The position numbers and the translations under genes were made by a program. The notes below the pieces were generated by a model that worked only from the letters and a program-made list of their open reading frames with translations, did not search any database and was not told the origin of the DNA. Shown piece by piece: positions 1 to 8,242 of a stretch of 64,000 bases of DNA; position 1 is the stretch's first letter, and each line of letters opens with the position of its first letter. The DNA is taken from assembly GCA_004102785.1 (NCBI GenBank), contig SCEJ01000003.1, positions 1 to 64,000 on the forward strand, read 5' to 3'. The DNA comes from Muribaculaceae bacterium Isolate-013 (NCI). GTDB lineage: Bacteria > Bacteroidota > Bacteroidia > Bacteroidales > Muribaculaceae.

Positions 1-769
1 GCTTATTCACAAGTATCTCAACGCAGGAGTGATAGTCAGCCACAAGTATGAGGACACAACGGAGGGCGTGCCGCAAGGCGGTCCACTCAGCCCCATATTG
101 AGCAACATAATGCTGACGGAACTTGACTGCGAACTTGAAAGGCGCGGACTTCCGTTTGTGCGTTATGCCGATGACTGCGTCATCTTTTGTAAAAGTCCGA
201 GAGCCGCCGAAAGGGTGTGCGAAAGTATCACGAAGTTCATAGAGGGGAAGCTCTTCCTAAAAGTGAACCGAGAGAAGACCCACGTCGGCAGTGTCCACGG
301 ACAGAAGTTCCTCGGCTACTCATTCAACATGTGAAGAGGAAAGTCTCGCTTGTGCGTTCATCCGAAAACCAAAGCCAAACTGCGGGCGAAACTCAAAGAG
401 CTGACATCGCGCAGTAACGGCTGGGGCTACGAGAAGCGCAAGGAGAAACTGACCTATGCAATCCGAGGGTGGGTAAATTACTTTCGGCTTGCTGAGATGC
501 GCACCTTTCTGAGGGACACTGACGAATGGCTGCGCAGTCGCATACGCATGTGTATATGGAAATGTTGGAAACGAGTGCGAACACGCTTCAAGAATCTACA
601 ACGATGTGGCATCCCCAAATGGCAGGCATGGCAGTGGGCTAACACCCGAAAAGGGTATTGGCGCACTGTCCACAGTCCGATATTGACGCGAGCCATATCA
701 ATGGAGAACCTGAAACGCGCACATTATCCCACGCTTACGGAATACTACGAGAAACTGCATCCGCGTTAA
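1..769 (+). pseudogene. ltrA: Group II intron reverse transcriptase/maturase, partial, with in-frame stop
   Basis: The frame is open from the left edge and reads the RT palm: PQGGPLSPILSNI (about positions 74-112) and the catalytic YADD motif (VRYADDCVIF, near 160-190). At 332-334 the frame meets TGA, after GYSFNM; the same frame then continues without any shift as RGKSRLCVHPKTKAKL, the thumb/maturase X domain, and the C-terminal region with GWVNYFRLAEM and CGIPKWQAWQWANTRKGYW, ending in TAA at 767-769. A single C-to-T change in a CGA codon would explain the stop. Either the maturase is dead, or two fragments are made, since a TTG at 350 could restart translation. A sequencing error is possible. 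Confidence 0.85.
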
Positions 770-870
770 GAACCGCCGTATGCCGAACGGCACGTACGGT
801 GGTGTGAGAGGTCGGTAAACACGAAAGTAGGAGATAAACACCTATGATTAGTGTTTACCTCCTACTCGAT
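770..870 (+). ncRNA. Group II intron domains V and VI
   Basis: Domain V is 770-803: the lower stem (ACCGCCGTA with TACGGTGGT, one G-U pair), a two-base bulge, and an upper TGCC/GGCA stem closed by GAAC. Domain VI follows after two bases: GAGAGG (806-811) pairs with CCT-A-CTC (861-867), leaving A864 bulged as the branch point, and GGTAAACAC (814-822) pairs perfectly with GTGTTTACC (851-859). The terminal loop is unusually long (823-850) and carries GTAGGAGATAAACAC (827-841), which can pair with 851-865 instead and would bury A864. Confidence 0.8.
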
Positions 871-902
871 TATTGCTGTTAGGTAATGATATGCGCCAGC
901 TA

Positions 903-1757
903 TCAGTCGGTGGCAGATTCAGGTGCCTGCCCTATAAGATCCATAAACTGGTCAAGATTGGGAGTGATGATAATCTCCGTGCGACGGTTGCGCTGACGTC
1001 CTGATTCAGTGGTGTTGTCGGCAATCGGGCGATATTCTCCGCGTCCGGCGGCAGAGAGACGTGCGGGGTCTATGCCGAACTTGTTCTGGAGTACCTGTAC
1101 AACAGAAGAGGCGCGCAGAGCCGAGAGGTCCCAGTTGTTGCGTATATTGGTGCGGTTGATAGGCACATTGTCAGTGTTGCCCTCAACCATGACGTCGTAG
1201 TCCTTGTAGTCCTTGATGATTTTGGCGATTTTCGACAGTGTCTCCATCGCCTTGTCTGAAATCTCGTAGGACCCCGAACGGTAAAGCATGTTGTCGGCCA
1301 GCGATATATATACCACACCCTTGAGCACCTTCACATCCACATCCTTAAGCTCGTCGCGCGACAGCGAGCGGGTCAGGTTATTGGTAAGCACCATATTGAG
1401 CGAATCGGAGCGGTCCTTGGCAGCTATGAGCTGCCTGATGTATTTGTTGGACGCGTTTATCTCGTCGACGAGCTTGGAGATATTCACATTCCCCTGTGAA
1501 TTTTGGGCAATGCTCTGGTCGAGGGTGCCCTGGAGGGCGGCAAGGTTATCCTTCAACTGCTGGTTGTTGGCCTTGGCTTCGGCGAGCATGGCATCAAGCG
1601 ACTTGTTATAGGCCTTGCTTTCGGCAAGTTCTACCTTTGTGGAGTTGTAGTCGTCAAGAAGGTTGTTGTATTTCCCGCGGCTGACACAGGAGGGAAGCGC
1701 TGTCGCCGTCAGGGCTATGGCGCCAAGTATGGCGATGTGGATTCTGCTGAGTTTCAT
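903..1757 (-). CDS. OmpA-family peptidoglycan-binding lipoprotein
   Basis: 284 residues. A type II signal peptide with lipobox LPSC places the lipidated cysteine at residue 24. Residues about 25-120 are Lys/Glu/Asn/Gln-rich and look like a coiled coil. The C-terminal part is an OmpA domain, with the diaminopimelate-binding Asp and Arg in NWDLSALRASSVV and the RQRNRRTEI end of the fold. Expected role: anchoring the outer membrane to peptidoglycan from the periplasmic side. It lies 101 bases downstream of dnaB on the same strand. A short GGGCA/TGCCC hairpin is in its leader (about 1784-1799), but I see no clean promoter. Its 3' end faces the group II intron. Confidence 0.88.
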   Translation of the reverse strand: MKLSRIHIAILGAIALTATALPSCVSRGKYNNLLDDYNSTKVELAESKAYNKSLDAMLAEAKANNQQLKDNLAALQGTLDQSIAQNSQGNVNISKLVDEINASNKYIRQLIAAKDRSDSLNMVLTNNLTRSLSRDELKDVDVKVLKGVVYISLADNMLYRSGSYEISDKAMETLSKIAKIIKDYKDYDVMVEGNTDNVPINRTNIRNNWDLSALRASSVVQVLQNKFGIDPARLSAAGRGEYRPIADNTTESGRQRNRRTEIIITPNLDQFMDLIGQAPESATD

Positions 1758-1858
1758 AGTCGGTAAGTATTAGTGTTTGACTTACGGGCATCAATGCCCA
1801 ATCTCTATAATACTTAACAACAGTGAAGGCGCAAGGGTTTGACACGTCAGGCCGAGTG

Positions 1859-3442
1859 TCAGAACGGCACAGACCCGCCAGACGACTGCAGATCGGCCGA
1901 ACCGCCCTGGAACGGACTGGCTGCACCATCTGTCGCCGGGGCCTGGAACGGATCGGACGTCACTGTGTCGCCTCCGTTGAGTTTCGACGAGATTACATGC
2001 GATGTAAACTGCGACTCCTCGTCCCAGTTCTGGAACCGTGCATACTGCGACACAAAGCGGAGTTTCACATCATCAACTTTACCCGAACGGTGTTTCGCCA
2101 CGATAAAGAGCGCCAGGCCGCGGATGTCGTTGCCTTCGGCATCCTCGCCGGAGTGCAGATAGTATTCCGGACGGTGTATGAAGCAGACGATGTCGGCATC
2201 CTGCTCGATGGCGCCGGACTCGCGGAGGTCGGAGAGCTGGGGGCGCTTGGATGCTGAGTTGTCGGCTCCGCGCTGCTCCACCGAGCGGTTTAGCTGCGAC
2301 AGAGCTATAATAGGAATATTCAGCTCCTTGGCAAGCTGTTTGAGCGAGCGCGAAATCATTGACACCTCCTGTTCGCGCGAGCCGAAGCGCATCCCCGATG
2401 CATTCATTAGCTGAAGGTAGTCGATGATGATACACTTCACATTGTGCTCGCGCACCAGACGGCGCGCCTTGGTGCGAAGCTCGAAAATCGAGAGCGACGG
2501 AGTGTCGTCTATATATAACGGCGCAGAGTAGAGACGTTTCACTCCGGCCATCAGTTTATCCCAGTCGGCTGGCTGAAGCCGGCCCGACTTGATTTTCTCA
2601 CCCTCCAGCTCGCATACGTTGGATATCAGACGGTTCACAAGCTGAAGGTTGCTCATTTCAAGCGAGAATATAGCCACCGGAGTGTTGACGCCAACAGCCA
2701 TGTTCATGGCCATAGAGAGCACGAATGCCGTCTTGCCCATGGCCGGACGGGCGGCTATGATTATAAGGTCGGAATTCTGCCAACCCGATGTAAGCTTGTC
2801 AAGCTCATGGAATTGCGTCTCGAGACCTGAAAGACCCGACTGCCGGTTTGCGGCTGCCTCAATCTGCTGAATTGCCTGGTTGATGATGGGGTCAATCTGG
2901 GTGACATCTTTCTTTACATTGCGCTGCGAAATCTCGAAAAGAGAGCCCTCTGCCTCCTGGAGAAGGTCGTCGACATCGTTGGCTTCGTCGTAGGCTTTCC
3001 CCTCGATGTTTGATGCGAATGTAATCAACTCGCGGGCAAGATACTTCTGCGCCACAATCTGGGCGTGAAAAAGTATGTGCGCGCCTGATGCCACACGGGC
3101 CGTGAGTTCGGATATGCGAGCCGGTCCGCCTATGGCATTGAGCTCGCCCATGGCGCGGAGACGCTCCGTGACGGTGAGCATGTCTATCGGCTGCTGTGAG
3201 GCGCCGAGCTGCTGTATGGCCTCGTATATTTTCTGGTGAGCAGGCTCGTAGAATGCCTCCGGCTTGAGAAGGTCGCACACGGTGGTGTATGCATCCTTCT
3301 CAAGCATCAGGGCGCCGAGCACGGCTTCTTCTACTTCGATATCACGCGGGGCTATGCGACCGTCTTTTTCAAGAAGCCGCTGCTGGGCCGCCTTGCGGTC
3401 GGCCCAGGAAGTCTGGCGGTTATTGTTGTTCAGTGGTGGCAT
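1859..3442 (-). CDS. dnaB: Replicative DNA helicase DnaB
   Basis: 527 residues, a normal length. The helical N-terminal (primase-interacting) domain spans about 30-135 (DIEVEEAVLGALML). The RecA-like motor follows, with Walker A ARPAMGKTA at 231-239, the Walker B segment IIIDYLQLM and a typical DnaB block LSQLNRSVEQR. It unwinds DNA ahead of the replisome as a hexameric ring. The last 40 residues are Gly/Ser/Asp-rich. The ATG begins one base after the hutI stop (TGA-A-ATG), so translation is probably coupled to hutI, an unusual context for an essential replication gene. Confidence 0.97.
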   Translation of the reverse strand: MPPLNNNNRQTSWADRKAAQQRLLEKDGRIAPRDIEVEEAVLGALMLEKDAYTTVCDLLKPEAFYEPAHQKIYEAIQQLGASQQPIDMLTVTERLRAMGELNAIGGPARISELTARVASGAHILFHAQIVAQKYLARELITFASNIEGKAYDEANDVDDLLQEAEGSLFEISQRNVKKDVTQIDPIINQAIQQIEAAANRQSGLSGLETQFHELDKLTSGWQNSDLIIIAARPAMGKTAFVLSMAMNMAVGVNTPVAIFSLEMSNLQLVNRLISNVCELEGEKIKSGRLQPADWDKLMAGVKRLYSAPLYIDDTPSLSIFELRTKARRLVREHNVKCIIIDYLQLMNASGMRFGSREQEVSMISRSLKQLAKELNIPIIALSQLNRSVEQRGADNSASKRPQLSDLRESGAIEQDADIVCFIHRPEYYLHSGEDAEGNDIRGLALFIVAKHRSGKVDDVKLRFVSQYARFQNWDEESQFTSHVISSKLNGGDTVTSDPFQAPATDGAASPFQGGSADLQSSGGSVPF

Positions 3443-3443
3443 T

Positions 3444-4682
3444 TCAGATAGACCGGCCTTTGAGGAGCACCTGTTCGATGAATGGCTCCGTATAGGCGTA
3501 GGGTATATATGATAACGAGCTTAAGGGGCGGGTTATTATCAGAGAGGCGAATTTTCCCGGAGTAACAGATCCGCATGAGCCAAGGAGACCCATTGCGGCG
3601 GCACCGTTATGCGTCACTGCATTAAGAGCCTGCGTGGGGTTAAGTTTCATTTTGATGCATCCCAAAGCCCACACAAAGCGCATGTCGCCCGACGGCGATG
3701 AGCCGGGATTGTAGTCGGACGCCAGCGCTACCGGCAGACCGGCGGCAACTGCCGGACGGGCCGGAGCATATGGGATGCCCAGGAAGAATGAGGCACCCGG
3801 GAGCATAGTCGGAATTGTCTGTGAACGGCCCAGCAGCAATATCTCCTCTTCACCCATGCGCTCAAGATGGTCAACAGACACAGCCCCGTTCTTCACGCCC
3901 ACCTGCACGCCGCCTGATATGGCGAGTTCGTTGGCATGAATCTTAGGCCTGATGCCGAACCTGGCGGCAGCCTGGAGTATGCGGTCGGTCTCGTCGACCG
4001 TGAAGAACCCCTGGTCGCAGAACACATCGACAAAGTCGGCCAGCCCTTCGGCGGCGACAGCAGGTAGCATTTCCCTTATCAGCATATCCACATATTCGCC
4101 CTGACGCCCGGCATAAGCTCTGCCTACGGCATGGGCGCCCAGAAATGTGGAACGCACCTCCAGCCCCGGCTCGGCAGAGCGCAGGCGGGCTATCACGCGC
4201 AGCATTTTCAGCTCATCCTCCACAGTGAGGCCGTAGCCGCTCTTTATCTCAACGGCTCCTGTGCCTTTTGCCATAATCTGACGCAGGCGTCGGTGAGCCT
4301 GTCGGAAGAGCGTGTCCTCGTCAGTGAGGTGAAGCAGGTCGGCGGAGTTGAGTATGCCGCCGCCACGGGCGGCAATCTCCTCGTAAGTCAGACCGTCGAT
4401 TTTGTCGCAGAACTCACCCTCGCGGCTTCCGGCATACACAAGGTGTGTATGAGAGTCGCAGAAAGTCGGCAGCACATAGCCTCCGCGGGCGTCAATCACA
4501 CGTGTGAAGCCAGATTCGGAGGGAAGCTCCTCCATGCTGCCCCAGGCAGCTATACGCTCGCCGTCGACAGTGAGCCAGGCATTGTCCACCCGGTCGGCGC
4601 GCTCCATCTCTACGCCGCGCAGAGGCTTGTCGGCCTCGGCGCGGGCGCAGAAAACGGATGCGATATTCTTAATCAGCAACAT
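3444..4682 (-). CDS. hutI: Imidazolonepropionase
   Basis: 412 residues, amidohydrolase superfamily. It hydrolyses imidazolone-5-propionate to N-formimino-L-glutamate, the third step of histidine breakdown. Metal ligands are visible as HTH (78-80, in CDSHTHLVYAG), a further His in KIHANELAISGG, the DHLERM histidine, and the Asp in LASDYNPGSSPSGDM. Its ATG overlaps the 3' end of hutH by 14 bases, and its stop lies one base before dnaB. It is the fourth gene of the ftcD-hutU-hutH-hutI run. Confidence 0.96.
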   Translation of the reverse strand: MLLIKNIASVFCARAEADKPLRGVEMERADRVDNAWLTVDGERIAAWGSMEELPSESGFTRVIDARGGYVLPTFCDSHTHLVYAGSREGEFCDKIDGLTYEEIAARGGGILNSADLLHLTDEDTLFRQAHRRLRQIMAKGTGAVEIKSGYGLTVEDELKMLRVIARLRSAEPGLEVRSTFLGAHAVGRAYAGRQGEYVDMLIREMLPAVAAEGLADFVDVFCDQGFFTVDETDRILQAAARFGIRPKIHANELAISGGVQVGVKNGAVSVDHLERMGEEEILLLGRSQTIPTMLPGASFFLGIPYAPARPAVAAGLPVALASDYNPGSSPSGDMRFVWALGCIKMKLNPTQALNAVTHNGAAAMGLLGSCGSVTPGKFASLIITRPLSSLSYIPYAYTEPFIEQVLLKGRSI

Positions 4683-6168
4683 TCAGGTCGGGGGTATTGC
4701 GGATGAACTGTATCGAGGCTTCAATCAGTGGCGACATTACAGTGTCGTCCTCTATGAACGGCACCGTCTCGCGGTAACGGGCGTGCCATTCCTCAATGGC
4801 CGGCGATGATTTCAGCGGCCGACGGAACTCCAGCGCCTGAGCCGAATTGAACAGCTCTATGGCAAGCACACGCTCGGTGTTGAGCACTATGCGGTAGAGC
4901 TTGGTAGCCGAATTCGAGCCCATCGACACGTGGTCTTCCTGCCCCTGTGAGGAGGGGATGGAGTCGCAACTGTTGGGCCAGCACAATCCTTTCGACTGGT
5001 TTACAATCGAGGCTGCGGCATACTGCGGTATCATGAAACCGGAGTTTACGCCCGGATTGGCAACCAGGAACGAAGGGAGGTCGCGTTTGCCGCCGATGAG
5101 CGTGTATATGCGGCGCTCGGAGATATTGGCGAGTTCTGATACAGCCACGGCAAGGAAGTCCATCGGCAGGGCGATAGGCTCGCCGTGGAAGTTGCCGGCC
5201 GAAACAATCAGATCCTCGTCGGGGAATACGGTGGGATTGTCAGTCGGTGCATTGATTTCCTCCTCAAGGATTCGCCAAACATATTCAATGGTATCCTTGG
5301 CGGCTCCGTGCACCTGAGGCATACATCGGAAAGAGTAGGGGTCCTGCACGTGGGCCTTGGGACGAACTGTTATCTCCGATCCCTCGAGCCAGCGTCGCAC
5401 GGCGCGTGCCGTCGCTACCTGTCCGGCATGGTTGCGAACCACATTCACGGGGTCGCAGAACGGTTCGATACGGCCGTCAAAAGCATCGAGCGACATTGCA
5501 CCGATTTTGTCGGCCAGCGCCGAAAGGCGGCGTGCGTTTATGAGCGACCACACTCCATATGAGCTCATGAACTGTGTGCCGTTGAGAAGCGCGAGGCCCT
5601 CCTTTGACTGAAGTTCCACCGGTTCCCAGCCGAATTCAGCAAGGACCTCGGCCGCAGGGCGTATCACCCCTTTGTATTCCACCTCGCCGAGGCCGATGAG
5701 CGGCAGCGACATGTTGGCAAGAGGGGCCAGGTCACCGCTGGCACCCAGCGAACCCTGCTGATATACTACCGGAGTCACGTCGTTGTTGAAGAAATCGAGC
5801 AGACGCTGCACTGTAATCAACTGCACGCCGGAGTTGCCGTAGCTGAGCGACTGCGCTTTCAGCAGAAGCATCAGCCGCACTATCTCGCGTGGCACACGCT
5901 CACCGACACCGCAGCTATGGCTCATCACCAGGTTTTTCTGGAGCTGTTTTAGCTGGTCTGCGCCGATGGATATGTTACAGAGTGAGCCGAAGCCGGTGGT
6001 AATGCCGTAAATAGGCTCTTTCTGCGATTTCATTTTGTTGTCGAGATATTCGCGGCAACGTATGATGCGGCTGCGGGCATCATCGCTGAGTTCCAGCTTT
6101 ACGCCGGGCTGCAGCAGTTGGCTTACCTTGTCGATGGTGAGCCATTCCGAACTAATATGGTGTATCAT
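4669..6168 (-). CDS. hutH: Histidine ammonia-lyase
   Basis: 499 residues. It deaminates L-histidine to trans-urocanate, the first step of the pathway. The Ala-Ser-Gly triad that cyclises into the MIO cofactor is at 143-145 (in GSLGASGDLAPLANM), and the N-terminal YGITTGFG loop at 54-61 carries the family's active-site tyrosine. The C-terminal SSQGQEDHVSMG block is also typical. It starts 18 bases after hutU and overlaps hutI by 14 bases, so the genes are clearly one transcript. Confidence 0.97.
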   Translation of the reverse strand: MIHHISSEWLTIDKVSQLLQPGVKLELSDDARSRIIRCREYLDNKMKSQKEPIYGITTGFGSLCNISIGADQLKQLQKNLVMSHSCGVGERVPREIVRLMLLLKAQSLSYGNSGVQLITVQRLLDFFNNDVTPVVYQQGSLGASGDLAPLANMSLPLIGLGEVEYKGVIRPAAEVLAEFGWEPVELQSKEGLALLNGTQFMSSYGVWSLINARRLSALADKIGAMSLDAFDGRIEPFCDPVNVVRNHAGQVATARAVRRWLEGSEITVRPKAHVQDPYSFRCMPQVHGAAKDTIEYVWRILEEEINAPTDNPTVFPDEDLIVSAGNFHGEPIALPMDFLAVAVSELANISERRIYTLIGGKRDLPSFLVANPGVNSGFMIPQYAAASIVNQSKGLCWPNSCDSIPSSQGQEDHVSMGSNSATKLYRIVLNTERVLAIELFNSAQALEFRRPLKSSPAIEEWHARYRETVPFIEDDTVMSPLIEASIQFIRNTPDLNVAD

Positions 6169-6186
6169 CTGATATCTGTTCTTGAT

Positions 6187-8199
6187 TTATTTGAATGCGG
6201 CATCGATGGTGGCGTCGTCTACTATGGCCGGAAGCGTCACGGTAAGACCGGGTGTACGCTCCATTTCGCGGCGAATGGCGTCCATGGCTCCCTTGTTACG
6301 GGCCCATGAGCGGCGTGCGATGCCGTTGTTGACATCCCACAGCAACATTTCGGAGATGCGCTTGTCGGCCTCCTCCGAACCGTCGATAACCATACCGAAT
6401 CCACCGTTGACAACTTCGCCCCATCCTACGCCGCCGCCATTGTGGAGCGACACCCAGGTGGCGCCGCGGAAAGCGTCGCCGATTACATTGTGCACCGCCA
6501 TGTCGGCACAGAACTGTGAGCCGTCGGTGATATTTGAGGTCTCGCGGTAGGGGGAGTCGGTGCCCGACACATCATGATGGTCGCGCCCGAGCACAATCTC
6601 GGCCGAAATCTCGCCGCGGCGTATGGCTTCGTTGAATGCCAGCGCGATGCGTGCACGTCCGAGAGCGTCAGCGTAAAGGATGCGTGCCTGCGAACCAACC
6701 ACAAGGTTGTTTTTGCCAGCCTCGCGTATCCAGTGAAGGTTGTCGGCGAGCTGCGAACGTATGTCGTCAGGCGCGTTTTCGGTCATCTCCCGGAGCACCT
6801 CGGCGGCAATCCGGTCGGTTGTCTCAAGGTCCTTGGGATCGCAGGAGGTGCACACCCAGCGGAAGGGGCCGAAACCGTAATCGAAGAATTTAGGTCCCAT
6901 TATATCCTGCACATATGACGGATAGCGGAACGAGCCGTCTTCATTAAGGATGTCAGCTCCGGCTCGTGAGGATTCCAGCAGGAATGCGTTGCCGTAATCG
7001 AAGAAATACATCCCCTTGGCGGTAAGTTTGTTTATGGCAGCCACCTGGCGGCGCAGCGATTCCTGCACGGCCTCTTTAAACCGTTCCGGCTCCTGGGCCA
7101 TCATGCGGTTTGACTCTTCATATGAAAGCCCGGCGGGATAATATCCTCCTGCCCAGGGGTTATGAAGCGAGGTCTGGTCACTGCCCAGATGCACGTGGAT
7201 ATCTTCGTCGGCAAGGCGTTCCCAAAGGTCTACGATATTGCCCTGATATGCGAGCGACACGGTTTCCCTGCCGGCCATTGCACGGCGTATGCGTGCCATA
7301 AGTTCGGAAAGGTCCTCATGCACCTCATCCACCCATCCCTGGGCGTGGCGCTTCTGTGTGGCGGCCGGGTTGATTTCCGCAACAACACTGACCACGCCGG
7401 AGATGTTGCCGGCCTTCGGCTGTGCGCCTGACATGCCGCCGAGTCCAGCCGATACAAACAGCATCCCTGCGGCGCTGTCCTGCCCCGGCTCCATGTGGGC
7501 GCGGGCTGCATTGAGCACTGTGATGGTTGTGCCGTGCACAATACCCTGCGGACCGATATACATATAGGAGCCGGCGGTCATCTGACCGTACTGCGACACA
7601 CCCATGGCATTCATCCGCTCCCAGTCGTCGGGCTTGGAGTAATTTGGTATCACCATGCCGTTGGTCACCACCACACGCGGCGCGCCGGGGTGGGAGGGGA
7701 ACAGCCCGAGCGGATGTCCGGAGTACATCACCAGCGTCTGGCTGTCGGTCATCTCCGACAGATATTTCATGGCAAGGCGATACTGCGCCCAATTCTGAAA
7801 CACAGCGCCGTTGCCTCCATATGTAATCAATTCGTGCGGATGCTGGGCCACTGCCGGATCAAGATTATTCTGAATCATCATCATTATGGCGGCAGCCTGG
7901 CGGGAGCGGGCCGGATAATCCTCGATACTACGCGCTTTCATCTCATAATGGGGTCGGAAGCGGTACATGTATATGCGTCCGTAGTCCTGCAGCTCCCTGG
8001 CGAATTCGGGAGCGAGCTCGGCATGCATATCTTCGGGGAAATAACGCAGTGCGTTGCGCAGAGCCAGTTTTTTCTCCTGAGGCGAAAGTATATCCTTGCG
8101 TCTGGGAGCATGGCTCACTGTGTTGTCGTATGGCCGTGGCTGGGGGAGTACGGCGGGTATCCCCTCGGCCACAGCTATCTTGAATTCCTCTTTAGTCAT
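6187..8199 (-). CDS. hutU: Urocanate hydratase
   Basis: 670 residues, the long form of urocanase rather than the roughly 555-residue form common in Proteobacteria. It converts urocanate to imidazolonepropionate with tightly bound NAD+ as electrophile. Recognisable blocks are TYGGNGAVFQNWAQY, MYSGHPLGLFPS, SAGLGGMSGAQPKA and, near the C-terminus, VSLHNGGGVGWGEV. It lies 43 bases after ftcD and 18 bases before hutH. Confidence 0.96.
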   Translation of the reverse strand: MTKEEFKIAVAEGIPAVLPQPRPYDNTVSHAPRRKDILSPQEKKLALRNALRYFPEDMHAELAPEFARELQDYGRIYMYRFRPHYEMKARSIEDYPARSRQAAAIMMMIQNNLDPAVAQHPHELITYGGNGAVFQNWAQYRLAMKYLSEMTDSQTLVMYSGHPLGLFPSHPGAPRVVVTNGMVIPNYSKPDDWERMNAMGVSQYGQMTAGSYMYIGPQGIVHGTTITVLNAARAHMEPGQDSAAGMLFVSAGLGGMSGAQPKAGNISGVVSVVAEINPAATQKRHAQGWVDEVHEDLSELMARIRRAMAGRETVSLAYQGNIVDLWERLADEDIHVHLGSDQTSLHNPWAGGYYPAGLSYEESNRMMAQEPERFKEAVQESLRRQVAAINKLTAKGMYFFDYGNAFLLESSRAGADILNEDGSFRYPSYVQDIMGPKFFDYGFGPFRWVCTSCDPKDLETTDRIAAEVLREMTENAPDDIRSQLADNLHWIREAGKNNLVVGSQARILYADALGRARIALAFNEAIRRGEISAEIVLGRDHHDVSGTDSPYRETSNITDGSQFCADMAVHNVIGDAFRGATWVSLHNGGGVGWGEVVNGGFGMVIDGSEEADKRISEMLLWDVNNGIARRSWARNKGAMDAIRREMERTPGLTVTLPAIVDDATIDAAFK

Positions 8200-8242
8200 A
8201 TTTTTTGCAAGTTCTTTTTTGTATGGGAGAGACGGCCGTGCC

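Larger units (their letters stand above)
1..870 (+). mobile_element. Group II intron, 3' part (cut by window edge)
   Basis: The stretch holds the end of an intron-encoded reverse transcriptase/maturase gene followed directly by intron domains V and VI. A 34-nt domain V begins one base after the maturase stop codon, and the intron ends at about 870 (GAT), seven nucleotides from a bulged A at 864. The 5' part, including domains I-IV and the 5' splice site, lies outside the window. The intron sits in an intergenic region; the 3' exon begins about 871 and the next gene (OmpA-like, minus strand) ends 33 bases further on, so no gene in the window is visibly interrupted. Confidence 0.88.
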
